The notes beneath the pieces are model-generated. The model worked only from the letters and a program-made list of their open reading frames with translations, did not search any database and was not told the origin of the DNA. Shown here piece by piece: positions 34,337-42,957 of a stretch of DNA of 43,468 bases; positions within the stretch are counted from its first letter, which is position 1; each line of letters starts with the position of its first letter. This stretch comes from Pseudomonadota bacterium (lineage in GTDB: Bacteria > Myxococcota_A > UBA9160 > JADFDR01): positions 1 through 43,468 of the forward strand of contig PIVT01000030.1 of the NCBI GenBank assembly GCA_003353845.1. The letters run 5' to 3'. The position numbers and the translations under genes were made by a program.

Positions 34337-34425
34337 TATTTTGCCCGAGATGACAGCACTCGCGGAAAGTCCCCACTCAATCAGCCGGTTATGAAGTGGG
34401 ACTGTAAAAAGTTAGTAGATTTCGC

Positions 34426-34515
<90 letters not shown>

Positions 34516-34615
34516 AACTCTTAAGGGTACAAGCAGCGCTTTGAGGAAATCCGAGCATTTGCCGCTTTTCGGTGGATGCGGAAACCCGGCGTTGCGTTAA
34601 AGTGCCCGTCCACGC

Positions 34616-34692
34616 GCGCCCGTAGCTCAGATGGATAGAGCGTCTGGTTGCGGTCCAGGAGGTCGCACGTTCGAGTCGTGCCGGGCGCGCCA
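34616..34692 (+). tRNA. tRNA-Arg (anticodon GCG)
   Basis: A 77-base tRNA with encoded CCA. Acceptor GCGCCCG pairs with CGGGCGC, discriminator G; D arm GCTC/GAGC; anticodon stem TCTGG/CCAGG with loop TTGCGGT, giving anticodon GCG; T arm GCACG-TTCGAGT-CGTGC. It reads CGC and, by wobble, CGU. Most bacteria instead use an ACG (inosine) tRNA for these codons, so the anticodon is unusual. It ends the cluster before a strong terminator. Confidence 0.93.
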
Positions 34693-34698
34693 TGTTTC

Positions 34699-34733
34699 AG
34701 AGGTCGGACCCCAAAAGGTCCGGCCTCTTTTTC
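34699..34733 (+). terminator. Terminator after the tRNA cluster
   Basis: A 12-base stem with one T-G wobble (AGAGGTCGGACC and GGTCCGGCCTCT), loop CCAAAA, followed by TTTTT. It lies 6 bases after the tRNA-Arg CCA. The convergent permease gene stops 9 bases later, so it may also serve that gene in reverse, although no matching T-run is present on that side. Confidence 0.9.
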
Positions 34734-34741
34734 GTTCTGCC

Positions 34742-35539
34742 TCAAACCAAGCCCGCGCCAATGGCCGCGCCAAGAATCAACAAAAGAACCCCGACCAGTG
34801 TTTGCACGGATTTCAATGTGACCTTGTGAAGCAGTTTCTTGCCCAGGAAGGATCCGGCAAAGGCGCACAGGACCGCGGTGAGCACTAGCGACCCCAGGTT
34901 GTGGCTATCTCCAAGCTCTTGGTTCAAGAAAGACCCATCCCAATAGGCCGTGCCATAAACGGCCAGCCGCACGAGGTCCACAAGAATGGCGCAGACCACG
35001 GACGTTCCGATGAAGGCGTTGCGGTCCAAGCCTGCTTTGATGAGAAAGGCGGCGCGCAGGGCGCCTTGGTGCCCCGAGAGTCCGCCAAAGAAACCCGAGA
35101 GCAGACCGCCCAAGGGCATGACTTTGGCGGGAAAGCTCAAGTCTTGGGTGCGGGGCAGTAAATCCAACAGGGCGAAAACAATAATCAGGCCGCCCATGGC
35201 CAGCGCTAATGGTTCTACATTTCGCTCGGCGCCCATGGCAGTATAGTGAGCAATCGGTTGAAATTGACTGAGTCCCAACAAGGCCTTGGCGCCGGCAAAG
35301 GAAGCCAGGGCGGCGGGCAGACCAAAAGTCAGTGCCACTTTGAGACGTGCGAAGCGGCCCATGAGAGCCAGCTTGAATAGGTTGTTGGCCAGGTGCACGA
35401 CGGCCGTGGCCGCCACAGCCAACTCCAAGGGAAAGAAGAAGGCAAAGGCAGGCAGCAATAAGCTGCCCAAGCCAAACCCGGAAAAGAAGGTGAGCAAGGC
35501 GACACAAGCAGAGGCAATGCCGAGAATCACATAGTCCAT
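34742..35539 (-). CDS. TauE/SafE-family (TSUP) membrane permease
   Basis: The 265-residue protein has about eight hydrophobic helices in two halves, each with a Gly-rich motif: FFSGFGLGSLLLPAF at the start, then SGFFGGLSGHQGALRAAFLI in the middle, characteristic of the TauE/SafE/TSUP family that exports sulfite or related organosulfonates. The exact substrate cannot be told. ATG 35539 (MDYVILGIASACVALL) is preferred; the frame also has an ATG at 35572. It is divergent from the DUF3604 gene, whose start lies 60 bases away. The neighbourhood includes an alkylsulfatase-like protein. Confidence 0.88.
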   Translation of the reverse strand: MDYVILGIASACVALLTFFSGFGLGSLLLPAFAFFFPLELAVAATAVVHLANNLFKLALMGRFARLKVALTFGLPAALASFAGAKALLGLSQFQPIAHYTAMGAERNVEPLALAMGGLIIVFALLDLLPRTQDLSFPAKVMPLGGLLSGFFGGLSGHQGALRAAFLIKAGLDRNAFIGTSVVCAILVDLVRLAVYGTAYWDGSFLNQELGDSHNLGSLVLTAVLCAFAGSFLGKKLLHKVTLKSVQTLVGVLLLILGAAIGAGLV

Positions 35540-35599
35540 GGACTCTCTAACGTTAGGCAACCCTTCTCGCATGTCACCTTTGAAAAGGAATCAGAGAAG

Positions 35600-37663
35600 A
35601 TGAGAAGTCGATTGCCCACGGCCGCGTTCGTCCTTTGCTTTCTCGCGGCGACTGCATCCACAGTGGTGAAAGCCAATGAGGAGCCCCGAGGTTTCCAACG
35701 CACCGAAATGCGAGAGGATTGCGCAGACTACGACGTGTTGCGTCGACCCTACTTTGGCGATCTGCACGTACACTCCAGCTATTCCTTTGATTCCTACATC
35801 TCCAGTCAGCGCAACGATCCCTGGGGCGCCTATCGCTACGCCAAGGGAGAGGCCATCACCCTGCCCGATGCAGACGGGGAACAAACCATCGCTGCGCAAC
35901 TTCAGCGCCCACTGGATTTCACCGCCGTTACCGACCACGGGGAATTTTTGGGCGAAGTGAACGCCTGCACTCACAAAGGTTTTTCCCTCGGCAAGCTGTG
36001 GCCCTTGTGCATCATGACGCGCAGCGACATTTTTTACGTTCAGCTTCTGGCCGCCGGCAGGTGGGTGGAGATCGGAGTGGCTGGCGATACAAAGAATCGG
36101 TCTCGTTCCGCCGTTTGTTCTCTTCCCGGGGTGGATTGTGAAGAACGCCTGGCCGAGTTTTGGAACAACATTCAAAGGGCTGCCGAGGAACACTACGACC
36201 GCAGCACGCGGTGTTCCTTCACCACCTTTGTCGCCTACGAGTACACGGATGCACCGAATTACAACAACCTTCACCGCAATGTGATTTTTCGCAACGAGCG
36301 AGTCACGCAGTTCCCCGTTAGTACCTATGACACAGGTGTCCAAAATGTTCCCGAGCTTTGGCGCCAATTGCGCTCGCAGTGCATCGAGGGCGATGAAGGC
36401 TGTGACGTGTTGGCCATCCCGCATAACTCCAATCTGAGCGGGGGGCTGATGTTTCCCGATCCAGCCACGGAAGAAGAAGCGAAACTGCGCAGCTTCTTTG
36501 AACCCCTGGTGGAGTTGACCCAGCACAAAGCCAGTTCCGAGTGTCGTTTTGATCGACTGGCGGGGCGCGGTCTTTATACGGAAGATGAATTTTGCACTTT
36601 TGAACAAAGCGAGACTGACAACTTGTCCATGTTGGGATTTGTCTTTGGCGAACTGCAAACCGAGGACGCTGCTCCGGTGTCCATCGATGAATTCGGCCGG
36701 CGCAATATGATGCGCAACGTCTTGAAAGATGGATTGGTTCTCGAAGAAAAAACAGGCATGAATCCGTTCAAACTGGGGTTCATCGGCAGCACCGATACCC
36801 ACAGTGCAACGCCGGGTGGCGCTGAGGAAGATAATTACGTTGGGCACATCGGGCGACGCGATTCAGGTTACCGCAACGTGCAAGACCATTTTCAAGACAA
36901 CCCAGGTGGCTTGGCGGTGTTGTGGGCCCAAGAAAATTCGCGCGACGCCCTCTTTGAGTCCATGCGCCGCAAAGAGGCTTATGCCACCAGCGGCACTCGC
37001 CCCATTGTGCGCGTCTTTGCCGGTTGGGAATTCGAGGAGTCCATTTGTTCCAGTAACGCTTTGGTGGAAAAGGGTTATGAGCAAGGGGTTCCCATGGGTG
37101 GTGATTTGGCTCCCGGCCCCCAAGGCGCCCGCCCGCGCTTTGTTGTGAGCGCCCTGAAAGATGCGGGCAGCGCCGGTCACCCCGGCACCAACTTGCAACA
37201 GATTCAACTCGTTAAAGGCTGGGTCGACGCCAAAGGTCTCACACATGAATCGGTCGTGCCCATCGCAGGGGATCCTGACAATGGAGCCTCAGTAGATCCT
37301 GATACTTGTGAGCCGCGCGGCTCCGGCTTTGCGAGTCTTTGCACGGTGTACGAAGACAAGAAGTTTGATCCCACGCAGAGCGCATTTTATTACGTGCGCG
37401 TGTTGGAGAACCCCACCTGTCGTTGGAGTACCTTGCAGTGCAAGGCCGCCAATGTGAATCCCTTCTCAGATCAATGCGAAGCCCAGGCCCAAGCGGCTAC
37501 CGAACTCGCCCTTGAAGGAAGTGCCGTGGGAGATGTGTATGGCCGTTGTTGCCTCAAAGAAGAAGAACAGCCTTTTTATTCCCCCACCATCCAAGAACGC
37601 GCTTGGACTTCACCCATTTGGTATCGCCCAGCTGAAATCAACCGCCCATCAACTGATGGTTAG
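35600..37663 (+). CDS. Exported DUF3604 (PHP-like) protein
   Basis: The 687-residue protein starts with a signal peptide (MRSRLPTAAFVLCFLAATAS). The catalytic region resembles a PHP metallohydrolase: FGDLHVHSSYSFDSY (His56, His58), FTAVTDHGEFLGE (Asp112, His113, Glu115), FVAYEYTDAP, AIPHNSNLSGG and GFIGSTDTHSATPG. DUF3604 proteins are common in marine and soil bacteria but their reactions are largely unassigned. About 14 cysteines occur, many of them in pairs, as in exported disulfide-bonded proteins. It converges with the metallo-beta-lactamase-fold gene, 12 bases between the stops. Confidence 0.9.
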   Translation: MRSRLPTAAFVLCFLAATASTVVKANEEPRGFQRTEMREDCADYDVLRRPYFGDLHVHSSYSFDSYISSQRNDPWGAYRYAKGEAITLPDADGEQTIAAQLQRPLDFTAVTDHGEFLGEVNACTHKGFSLGKLWPLCIMTRSDIFYVQLLAAGRWVEIGVAGDTKNRSRSAVCSLPGVDCEERLAEFWNNIQRAAEEHYDRSTRCSFTTFVAYEYTDAPNYNNLHRNVIFRNERVTQFPVSTYDTGVQNVPELWRQLRSQCIEGDEGCDVLAIPHNSNLSGGLMFPDPATEEEAKLRSFFEPLVELTQHKASSECRFDRLAGRGLYTEDEFCTFEQSETDNLSMLGFVFGELQTEDAAPVSIDEFGRRNMMRNVLKDGLVLEEKTGMNPFKLGFIGSTDTHSATPGGAEEDNYVGHIGRRDSGYRNVQDHFQDNPGGLAVLWAQENSRDALFESMRRKEAYATSGTRPIVRVFAGWEFEESICSSNALVEKGYEQGVPMGGDLAPGPQGARPRFVVSALKDAGSAGHPGTNLQQIQLVKGWVDAKGLTHESVVPIAGDPDNGASVDPDTCEPRGSGFASLCTVYEDKKFDPTQSAFYYVRVLENPTCRWSTLQCKAANVNPFSDQCEAQAQAATELALEGSAVGDVYGRCCLKEEEQPFYSPTIQERAWTSPIWYRPAEINRPSTDG

Positions 37664-37675
37664 AATCAGCTCAGC

Positions 37676-38938
37676 TCATTGCCCAACTTCCTGGCCCAGT
37701 AGATTGATTTGATTTTGTAGCCAGGAACTTTCCCAAAAGTTCTGACTTTCTTTTAGCAGCGCTTCGTGGGCCGCCAGGCTGACTTCCAAGGCCTGGCGCT
37801 GGCCGGGCTCTGCGCTCAAGGCGATCTCAGCCAACGCAATGGCTTCTACCCACGATCCCTGTGCCACTTTTTCTTGGGCACGCTCGGCCACGGCTGCAGC
37901 GCCGCCGGCCAACTCGACTAAATCGGGATGCACACTGGAGGGCGGCACCGGGTAAAGTTCCGTGGTGGATTGAGCGTGAAACCAACCCATGTAGTTTTCC
38001 CAAATGGCACGAATGCTCCAGCTCAACTTGCCGTAGCCTTGCCCCACTTCGAGTTCAGGTGGTAGCTCAATGTCGTTCATGAGTTGGTAGACGGTCTGGC
38101 CGGCATTCATGCCGTCGACAACGGCATCGTGAACGAATTGCACAGCACCGCGCAGGCGCGTCAACTCTTCGCGAATCACTTCCTTGCCCTGGATGGGTCC
38201 GCCGTGGCCGACCAACAAGAGCTCGGGTTCGAGTTCCAGCACTTTATTCAAGGAACTGATGAAGCTGGTGGCGTCGCGATAGCGATCGCCGCGAATGGTG
38301 ACCAGGTTGGGGAAGTGACCGAAGAGCGCGCTGAAGAGATTGCCCGAAAAACAGATCTTGTGTTGTGGCAACCAAATCAACATGGAGTCCGTGGTTTCAC
38401 CACCGGGCACCGAGATCAGCTCGAGTTCCAGTCCGCCCAGTTTAAAGCGGTAGTCGTCGCGAAAGGTAACTGTTGGTTCGGGTTGAGATTGGGGCGAAAT
38501 GGGTCCGTCGATGTTCTTCGCAATGTAGGCCAGGGATTTCCCAATGGTTTCGGCAAAGGCAAAAGCACTGCGCCCGGCGCGAGTGGGTTGCAAGGAGGCG
38601 TTCTCTACTTGCAGCGCCCAATTGCCTTCCTGCGCGACCAGCTCAGTACCTTCTTCACGCAAGAAATCGACCCCGCCCACATGGTCGACGTGAGATTGCG
38701 TAAGCAGGATGTAACGCAGAGGGCTGTCGTCCACGGCGTCGTAATTGCGCTTGTGTACCGGTGCCTCAAACCCCATTCCCGTGTTGACCACGATGCGGCC
38801 TTCGGTTGTGGTGATGAGGTAGCTATTGGAAAGCCCCTCCGACAGGTAGATAAAACTATTCACCGGCTGGGCTTGTTCCTGGCAAGCGGGCTGAATGTCA
38901 AAGCCACCCGGGCGCGAGCGGTAGAGCGGGGTCGTCAT
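37676..38938 (-). CDS. Alkylsulfatase-like metallo-beta-lactamase-fold protein with altered metal ligands
   Basis: The 420-residue protein has an N-terminal metallo-beta-lactamase fold and the alkylsulfatase dimerisation region (GYGKLSWSIRAIWENYMGW, then HPDLVELAGGAAAVAERAQEKVAQG), but no C-terminal SCP2-like domain. The metal motif, normally THxHxDH, reads TQSHVDH (residues 80-86): His to Gln at Gln81. The later GD/AE position reads GN (Asn200). His83, Asp85, His86, Glu181 and His245 remain. It may therefore bind one metal or be inactive. ATG 38938 (MTTPLYRSRP) is chosen from family length; the frame is open to 39025. Neighbouring TauE/SafE permease hints at sulfur chemistry. Confidence 0.82.
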   Translation of the reverse strand: MTTPLYRSRPGGFDIQPACQEQAQPVNSFIYLSEGLSNSYLITTTEGRIVVNTGMGFEAPVHKRNYDAVDDSPLRYILLTQSHVDHVGGVDFLREEGTELVAQEGNWALQVENASLQPTRAGRSAFAFAETIGKSLAYIAKNIDGPISPQSQPEPTVTFRDDYRFKLGGLELELISVPGGETTDSMLIWLPQHKICFSGNLFSALFGHFPNLVTIRGDRYRDATSFISSLNKVLELEPELLLVGHGGPIQGKEVIREELTRLRGAVQFVHDAVVDGMNAGQTVYQLMNDIELPPELEVGQGYGKLSWSIRAIWENYMGWFHAQSTTELYPVPPSSVHPDLVELAGGAAAVAERAQEKVAQGSWVEAIALAEIALSAEPGQRQALEVSLAAHEALLKESQNFWESSWLQNQINLLGQEVGQ

Positions 38939-39034
38939 GGGTCCTCCGTCCAAAAAGCGAGGGCCTAACACTACCGCATCAGATGAGTTACTTCGCCGAG
39001 AACAAGAAAGTTCGCCGGCTGCCACGACAAGCCA

Positions 39035-39066
39035 GGGCTCCGAGCGGCTTTCGCTGCTCGGAGCCC
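39035..39066 (-). terminator. Strong GC-rich hairpin after the helicase gene
   Basis: Perfect 11-base arms GGGCTCCGAGC (39035-39045) and GCTCGGAGCCC (39056-39066) with a 10-base loop, lying just 13 bases past the helicase stop. No T-run follows on the minus strand (TGGCTTG), so it may act by RNA stability or as a weak terminator. Confidence 0.45.
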
Positions 39067-39079
39067 CTGATGGGCTTTG

Positions 39080-40363
39080 CTAGCGGCGTGAACCGCGATT
39101 TTGCCCGCGGTTTCGATTGCCGGAGTTATTGCCTCGGCCTCTCGAGGGAGCGTTTCCACTCCCACCGCGTCGTCCGTTTGGACGTGAAGCCCCACGTCCG
39201 CTGCCGCCTTCGAGGGAAGCATGTTCGAAGCCCTCCACCTTATGTCGAGGAATGGCAGCGCCGAGTTTGCGCTCAGTAGCGCGCAGCCAATCCACGTCCT
39301 CATTGGTGGCAAAGGTCAAGGCTCGACCTTCGCGCTCGGCTCGACCGGTTCGACCGATGCGGTGCGTGTACGCTTCCGGCGTGTTGGGCACATCGAAGTT
39401 GATGACGTGTGAGACACCTTGGACGTCGATTCCGCGCGCCACGATATCGGTGGCGACCAGTACGTCGTATTGACTCTTGCGGAAGCCATTCATGGCGCGG
39501 TCTCGTGCATTCTGAGACATATTGCCTTGCAGGCTCACTGCGCGGTGGCCGGCTTTGTCGAGCTTCTCTGCCAGTTGGCGTGCGCGGCGCTTGGTGCGCG
39601 TGAACACGATGGCCGACTGACAGTCGTCCTCGTTCAGGATGCTCTTGAGCAAAGCGTGCTTGCGACCCTCTTCAGTGGGCACCAAGAGATGCTCAATGGT
39701 TTCGGCCGGGCCGGACTGTGTGAGTTCCGCGACGTGTGGATCGGTTAGCAGATCATCGGCCAGTCCCCGGATCTCTTTGGGCATGGTGGCCGAGAACAGC
39801 AGGTTCTGTCGCTCCTCGGGCAGCACCTTCAAGATGCGGCGCAGGTCGGGCAAGAAGCCCATGTCGAACATATGGTCCGCTTCGTCGAGGACAAGACAGT
39901 CCACATCGCCCAGGCGAAGTGCACGTTGACCGATGAGGTCCAGCACACGGCCGGGACAGCCGACGACAATTTCTGGATTCTGACGCAGGGCACTGATTTG
40001 GCCGCGCACGGACACACCGCCGAAGATGCTGACAACCTTCAACTGGGTGAAGCGCGCCAAAAGGCGGATCTCCGTATCGATCTGTGTCGCGAGTTCTCGC
40101 GTGGGTGCCAGGATGAGCGCGCGCGGTCCGCGAGCGGGCTCACTCTCAAAGTAGTCCAACAGGGGCAGCGCAAAGGCTGCCGTCTTACCAGTACCGGTCT
40201 GGGCCAGGCCCAGGATGTCTCGGCCTTTCAAGGCCGCAGGAATCGTCTCATTTTGAATGGGACGAGGTTCTTTAAAGCCTGCGGCGAGTACGCCACGAAG
40301 AACGAGGGGATGAAGATCAAACCGGTCAAAGCCGGTCGAAGGATTGTTTTTTGGTTCAGTCAT
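39080..40363 (-). CDS. rhlE: DEAD-box RNA helicase (RhlE-type)
   Basis: DEAD-box helicases unwind RNA during ribosome assembly and mRNA turnover. The 427-residue protein contains the Q motif (FDLHPLVLRGVLAAGFKEPRPIQ), motif I AQTGTGKT (54-61), PTRELA, GCPGRVLD, DEAD (160-163), SAT, TRTKRRARQLAEKL, RGIDV and motif VI HRIGRTGR. The C-terminal 40 residues are rich in Gly, Arg and Asn (GGSGRGASR, RGRGNNSGNRNRGQ), an RNA-binding tail. A long 5' region (40364-40612) with a GCACACA-TTT-TGTGCGC hairpin precedes it, as is common for cold-inducible helicases. It may work with the ribosome genes elsewhere in the window. Confidence 0.95.
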   Translation of the reverse strand: MTEPKNNPSTGFDRFDLHPLVLRGVLAAGFKEPRPIQNETIPAALKGRDILGLAQTGTGKTAAFALPLLDYFESEPARGPRALILAPTRELATQIDTEIRLLARFTQLKVVSIFGGVSVRGQISALRQNPEIVVGCPGRVLDLIGQRALRLGDVDCLVLDEADHMFDMGFLPDLRRILKVLPEERQNLLFSATMPKEIRGLADDLLTDPHVAELTQSGPAETIEHLLVPTEEGRKHALLKSILNEDDCQSAIVFTRTKRRARQLAEKLDKAGHRAVSLQGNMSQNARDRAMNGFRKSQYDVLVATDIVARGIDVQGVSHVINFDVPNTPEAYTHRIGRTGRAEREGRALTFATNEDVDWLRATERKLGAAIPRHKVEGFEHASLEGGSGRGASRPNGRRGGSGNAPSRGRGNNSGNRNRGQNRGSRR

Positions 40364-40612
40364 AAATTAAATTGGTACTCCACCGCGCCAGCACACATTT
40401 TGTGCGCAACACACGGTCGTTGTTTCCGACCCATACAACAATAAGGGGCAAAATCTAAGGGATAAGCGGCGTGACCTCGGCACTGGAATGGCGGAGGTTC
40501 TGTTGTCGCCGCGAGCGAATCGTCGACCCGCTTCGTCACGGTAAGTAGCGCGTCCCCTGTGGGTCCGCCACCTCAGGTTGTTCTTCGGTGGGTTGAGAAG
40601 CGATCTAAACCC
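40364..40612. other. Upstream region of the helicase gene
   Basis: No coding frame is evident in these 249 bases. A hairpin with one G-U pair (GCACACA/TGTGCGC, loop TTT) sits at 40391-40407, close to the helicase start. A purine-rich TGGAG lies 12 bases before the ATG. Nothing else is recognisable. Confidence 0.4.
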
Positions 40613-41098
40613 TTAATTGGCCGCTTTGGAGGAATGATCTTCCCGTCTGCGAGTGAATTTCACCAACCCGGATTGAGCGTGGAGGGCCTCCATTTGACTG
40701 GCAGAGAGCCCTTCTCGCGCGTTGTAATCGTTCAGGAAAATCTTGGGGATGAAAAATGCGCGGTTGAGGACGGCCTCAAACCATTTCTTGTATTCGGGGT
40801 TGTCGGGTGTGAGCACCGAGGCAAAACCGCTGATCCACTTGCCCTTGATGAGAATATCCATGGGTGCGACCTCAACATAGTTCCGCCACCAGTTGCGTCC
40901 TCGGGTCTCGGCCAGGGCGATGATGAGGGTGTCGTCGAAGAGGTGGTAGGCCATGGGCGTGGTAAAGACACGGCCAGATTTTTTCCCAGTGAATCTGACC
41001 AACGCGATCTGCGTGCTGGCCAGCCAATGAAAAGGCGAGGGTAGGATTCGCATCATCAGGGGGTTCAGAGATGTGAAAAATCCGGAGACCTTACTCAT
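40613..41098 (-). CDS. Nitroreductase/quinone-reductase-family (DDN-like) protein
   Basis: The 161-residue protein matches the split-barrel deazaflavin-dependent nitroreductase group (DDN-like, PF04075) in pattern: VRFTGKKSGRVFTTPMAYH, FDDTLIIALAETRGRNWWRNYVEVAPMDILIKG and NPEYKKWFEAVL. Known members use F420H2 or flavin to reduce quinones or nitro compounds. Whether this organism has F420 is unknown. ATG 41098 (MSKVSGFFTSLNP) is preferred; the frame is open to 41158 but that overlaps the SDR stop region. It is the last gene of the TetR-SDR-reductase run. Confidence 0.75.
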   Translation of the reverse strand: MSKVSGFFTSLNPLMMRILPSPFHWLASTQIALVRFTGKKSGRVFTTPMAYHLFDDTLIIALAETRGRNWWRNYVEVAPMDILIKGKWISGFASVLTPDNPEYKKWFEAVLNRAFFIPKIFLNDYNAREGLSASQMEALHAQSGLVKFTRRREDHSSKAAN

Positions 41099-41112
41099 GG
41101 ACGGATTCTCTC

Positions 41113-42129
41113 CTACCAGCGTTGTGTCGCAACAATGAGGCGTTCGCTCTCTTTCCACAGGCGTTGCGCGATCTCGTGGTCCAGCGCCTCCTCGGCCGGA
41201 TCGATCTCCTTCATGCGAAAGAAATACACGCCGCTGCGTCCTTCCATCGCCTCTGAGGCCGCGAAGTACAGCGCAGGCTCAGCGGCTTGTTCGGGGTCCG
41301 CGAAGAAGAAACGCATGAAGGTGTCGAGCAACACGCGGAAGACCCAAGGTGCAGCCCGGCCGATGTTCGTGCGCACGGCTCCCGGGCAGAAGGTGTACAC
41401 GCCCACATCGACACCCCGATCATCGCGCAAGCGGCGGGAGAGTTCTTGCGCGTAGGTCGTGAGCATGAGCTTGGTTTTTCCGTACTGGGCGATATCTCCC
41501 GTCACTTTGTACTCGTAGTACTCGCCGAGTCCTTCGAAGCAAATGCCTTGGGTCCGACGATGATCCTCCGAAGACACGACGATGATGCGCGGGCGCGCTT
41601 CCCCTGCCGGAACTTCCTGCGGAGGCTGGGCAAAGGAGCGATTGGGAATGACGCCATCGCTCAAGAGGCGTTCGAGCAGCACTACATTGGCGAGGTAATT
41701 CACGCCAAACATGGGATCGAAACCTTGGACGGTCGGCCTGGGTTTCAGGGGGACGACGGCCGCGTTGAGCACGATGGAATCCAAGCGAATATTGCTATCG
41801 CGCAGCTTGTCGCAAAGTGCGTGGATGGAAGCGAAGTCCGAAAGATCCACGGGCAGCATTTCAACCTGATGGCTACCGCTTTCGCGCTTTACCTCTTCTC
41901 CCGCCTCGGGGATTCCGCCGCGACAGGCCATGAGGACACGCGCTCCGGCCCGCGCGAATTCCAGCGCGATGCCTTTGCCCAAACCCGAATTGGCGCCGGT
42001 GATGAGGCAGGTTTTTCCGTCGAGGCGCTCACCCTTCTTCAAGCTGGGTACGGGGCCTTGATCTTTTGCCTGATCAATGGCTGCTACAACGGTTTGTCCC
42101 ACAGGCGATTCTTTCCAATTAAATGCCAT
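41113..42129 (-). CDS. Short-chain dehydrogenase/reductase (SDR)
   Basis: The 338-residue protein has the cofactor motif TGANSGLG (44-51), the DLSDFASI stretch, the LNAAVVP stretch (NNAG-type), catalytic Ser in IIVVSSEDHRR, and YxxxK (QYGKTKLML, about residue 225). The PGAVRTNIGR turn follows. It resembles retinol-dehydrogenase-like SDRs with a long N-terminal extension (about 35 residues), acting on a bulky alcohol or ketone. The ATG is 40 bases after the TetR gene's stop (42169). Probably regulated by that TetR protein. Confidence 0.88.
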   Translation of the reverse strand: MAFNWKESPVGQTVVAAIDQAKDQGPVPSLKKGERLDGKTCLITGANSGLGKGIALEFARAGARVLMACRGGIPEAGEEVKRESGSHQVEMLPVDLSDFASIHALCDKLRDSNIRLDSIVLNAAVVPLKPRPTVQGFDPMFGVNYLANVVLLERLLSDGVIPNRSFAQPPQEVPAGEARPRIIVVSSEDHRRTQGICFEGLGEYYEYKVTGDIAQYGKTKLMLTTYAQELSRRLRDDRGVDVGVYTFCPGAVRTNIGRAAPWVFRVLLDTFMRFFFADPEQAAEPALYFAASEAMEGRSGVYFFRMKEIDPAEEALDHEIAQRLWKESERLIVATQRW

Positions 42130-42168
42130 AAGTCGTCCTGTCCTTTTGTCTTATTTCAGGAGCTCCCA

Positions 42169-42780
42169 TCAAGCCGGGCGCGTCGTGTTTTCCTGCCAGA
42201 AGGAGCGCGCCAGATTCAACATGAAAACTTCTTGCCGCTTGATCGCCTCGCGGCCCAAGGGGTCCCCGTCGACCAACTTTTCTGTCAGCGGCGATAAGGT
42301 GATGTATCCCACGATCATATTGTGAAAGGCGATGACCAGGAGCATGAGTTCGTGAGGGTCGCGCCCTTTCATATAGGGATTGGTCACGCTGAGTGCGGCT
42401 GCGCGTTTGAAGAAGGGAATGAACCAGCGCTCCTCGACCATGTTGGCGTAGACGCCACCGGCCAGGGCCACATGCTGTAGCAAGCGGGCGAGGTTGGGAG
42501 AGGCGAAGTAGAAGCGCAGCACGGTGTGCAGGTTCTTCTCCGCTTGGTCCTGATCCATGGGGACATCGAGGATGCGATGCAGGATGTCGAAATAAGGATC
42601 GAGCAGGCGCTCCAGCACAGCCACGAACATTTCATCCTTATTGGTGAAATGCTTGTACAAGCTCGGGCTGCGAACCCCTACTTTGTCGGCGATATCGCCC
42701 AGCGAGGTGGCGTCAAAGCCCCGCTCGGAGAACTGCTGCTCAGCCACGTCGAGGATGTCTTCTCGATTTGTCTTACCCAC
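42169..42780 (-). CDS. TetR/AcrR-family transcriptional regulator
   Basis: The 203-residue protein has the N-terminal TetR helix-turn-helix: ILDVAEQQFSERGFDATSLGDIADKVGV, then SPSLYKHFTNKDEMFVAVLE (residues about 9-58), followed by an all-helical ligand-binding and dimerisation domain. These regulators usually repress neighbouring genes until a small ligand binds. It heads a minus-strand run with the SDR and nitroreductase-like genes and faces the DUF1214 gene. A palindrome at 42867-42882 in the divergent region is a good candidate operator. Confidence 0.93.
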   Translation of the reverse strand: MGKTNREDILDVAEQQFSERGFDATSLGDIADKVGVRSPSLYKHFTNKDEMFVAVLERLLDPYFDILHRILDVPMDQDQAEKNLHTVLRFYFASPNLARLLQHVALAGGVYANMVEERWFIPFFKRAAALSVTNPYMKGRDPHELMLLVIAFHNMIVGYITLSPLTEKLVDGDPLGREAIKRQEVFMLNLARSFWQENTTRPA

Positions 42781-42866
42781 GGATGTCGCGCTCCTTGCCG
42801 ACGGGGTCTACTCTCAAATTTCACGAGATTTTTAGACCTGCCTGCTTAAAAGCTATCGACTATTAG

Positions 42867-42882
42867 CCTATAGCCGTATAGG
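42867..42882. promoter_or_regulatory. Candidate TetR operator CCTATA-N4-TATAGG
   Basis: A perfect 6-base inverted repeat with a GCCG centre lies midway in the 177-base region between the TetR gene (minus) and the DUF1214 gene (plus). TATAGC- and TATAGG-like -10 elements overlap it, so binding would block transcription both ways. Confidence 0.5.
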
Positions 42883-42957
42883 ATATACGCCCACCTGAGC
42901 AGGAATGCAACGCCAAAGTGAAAAACCAATGGAGCAAATGAAAGGGAGAGCAGGGTC

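Noticed and set aside
35591-36847. 418-codon minus-strand frame opposite the DUF3604 gene
   Set aside because: Shadow frame; the plus-strand frame has a signal peptide and metal-binding motifs.
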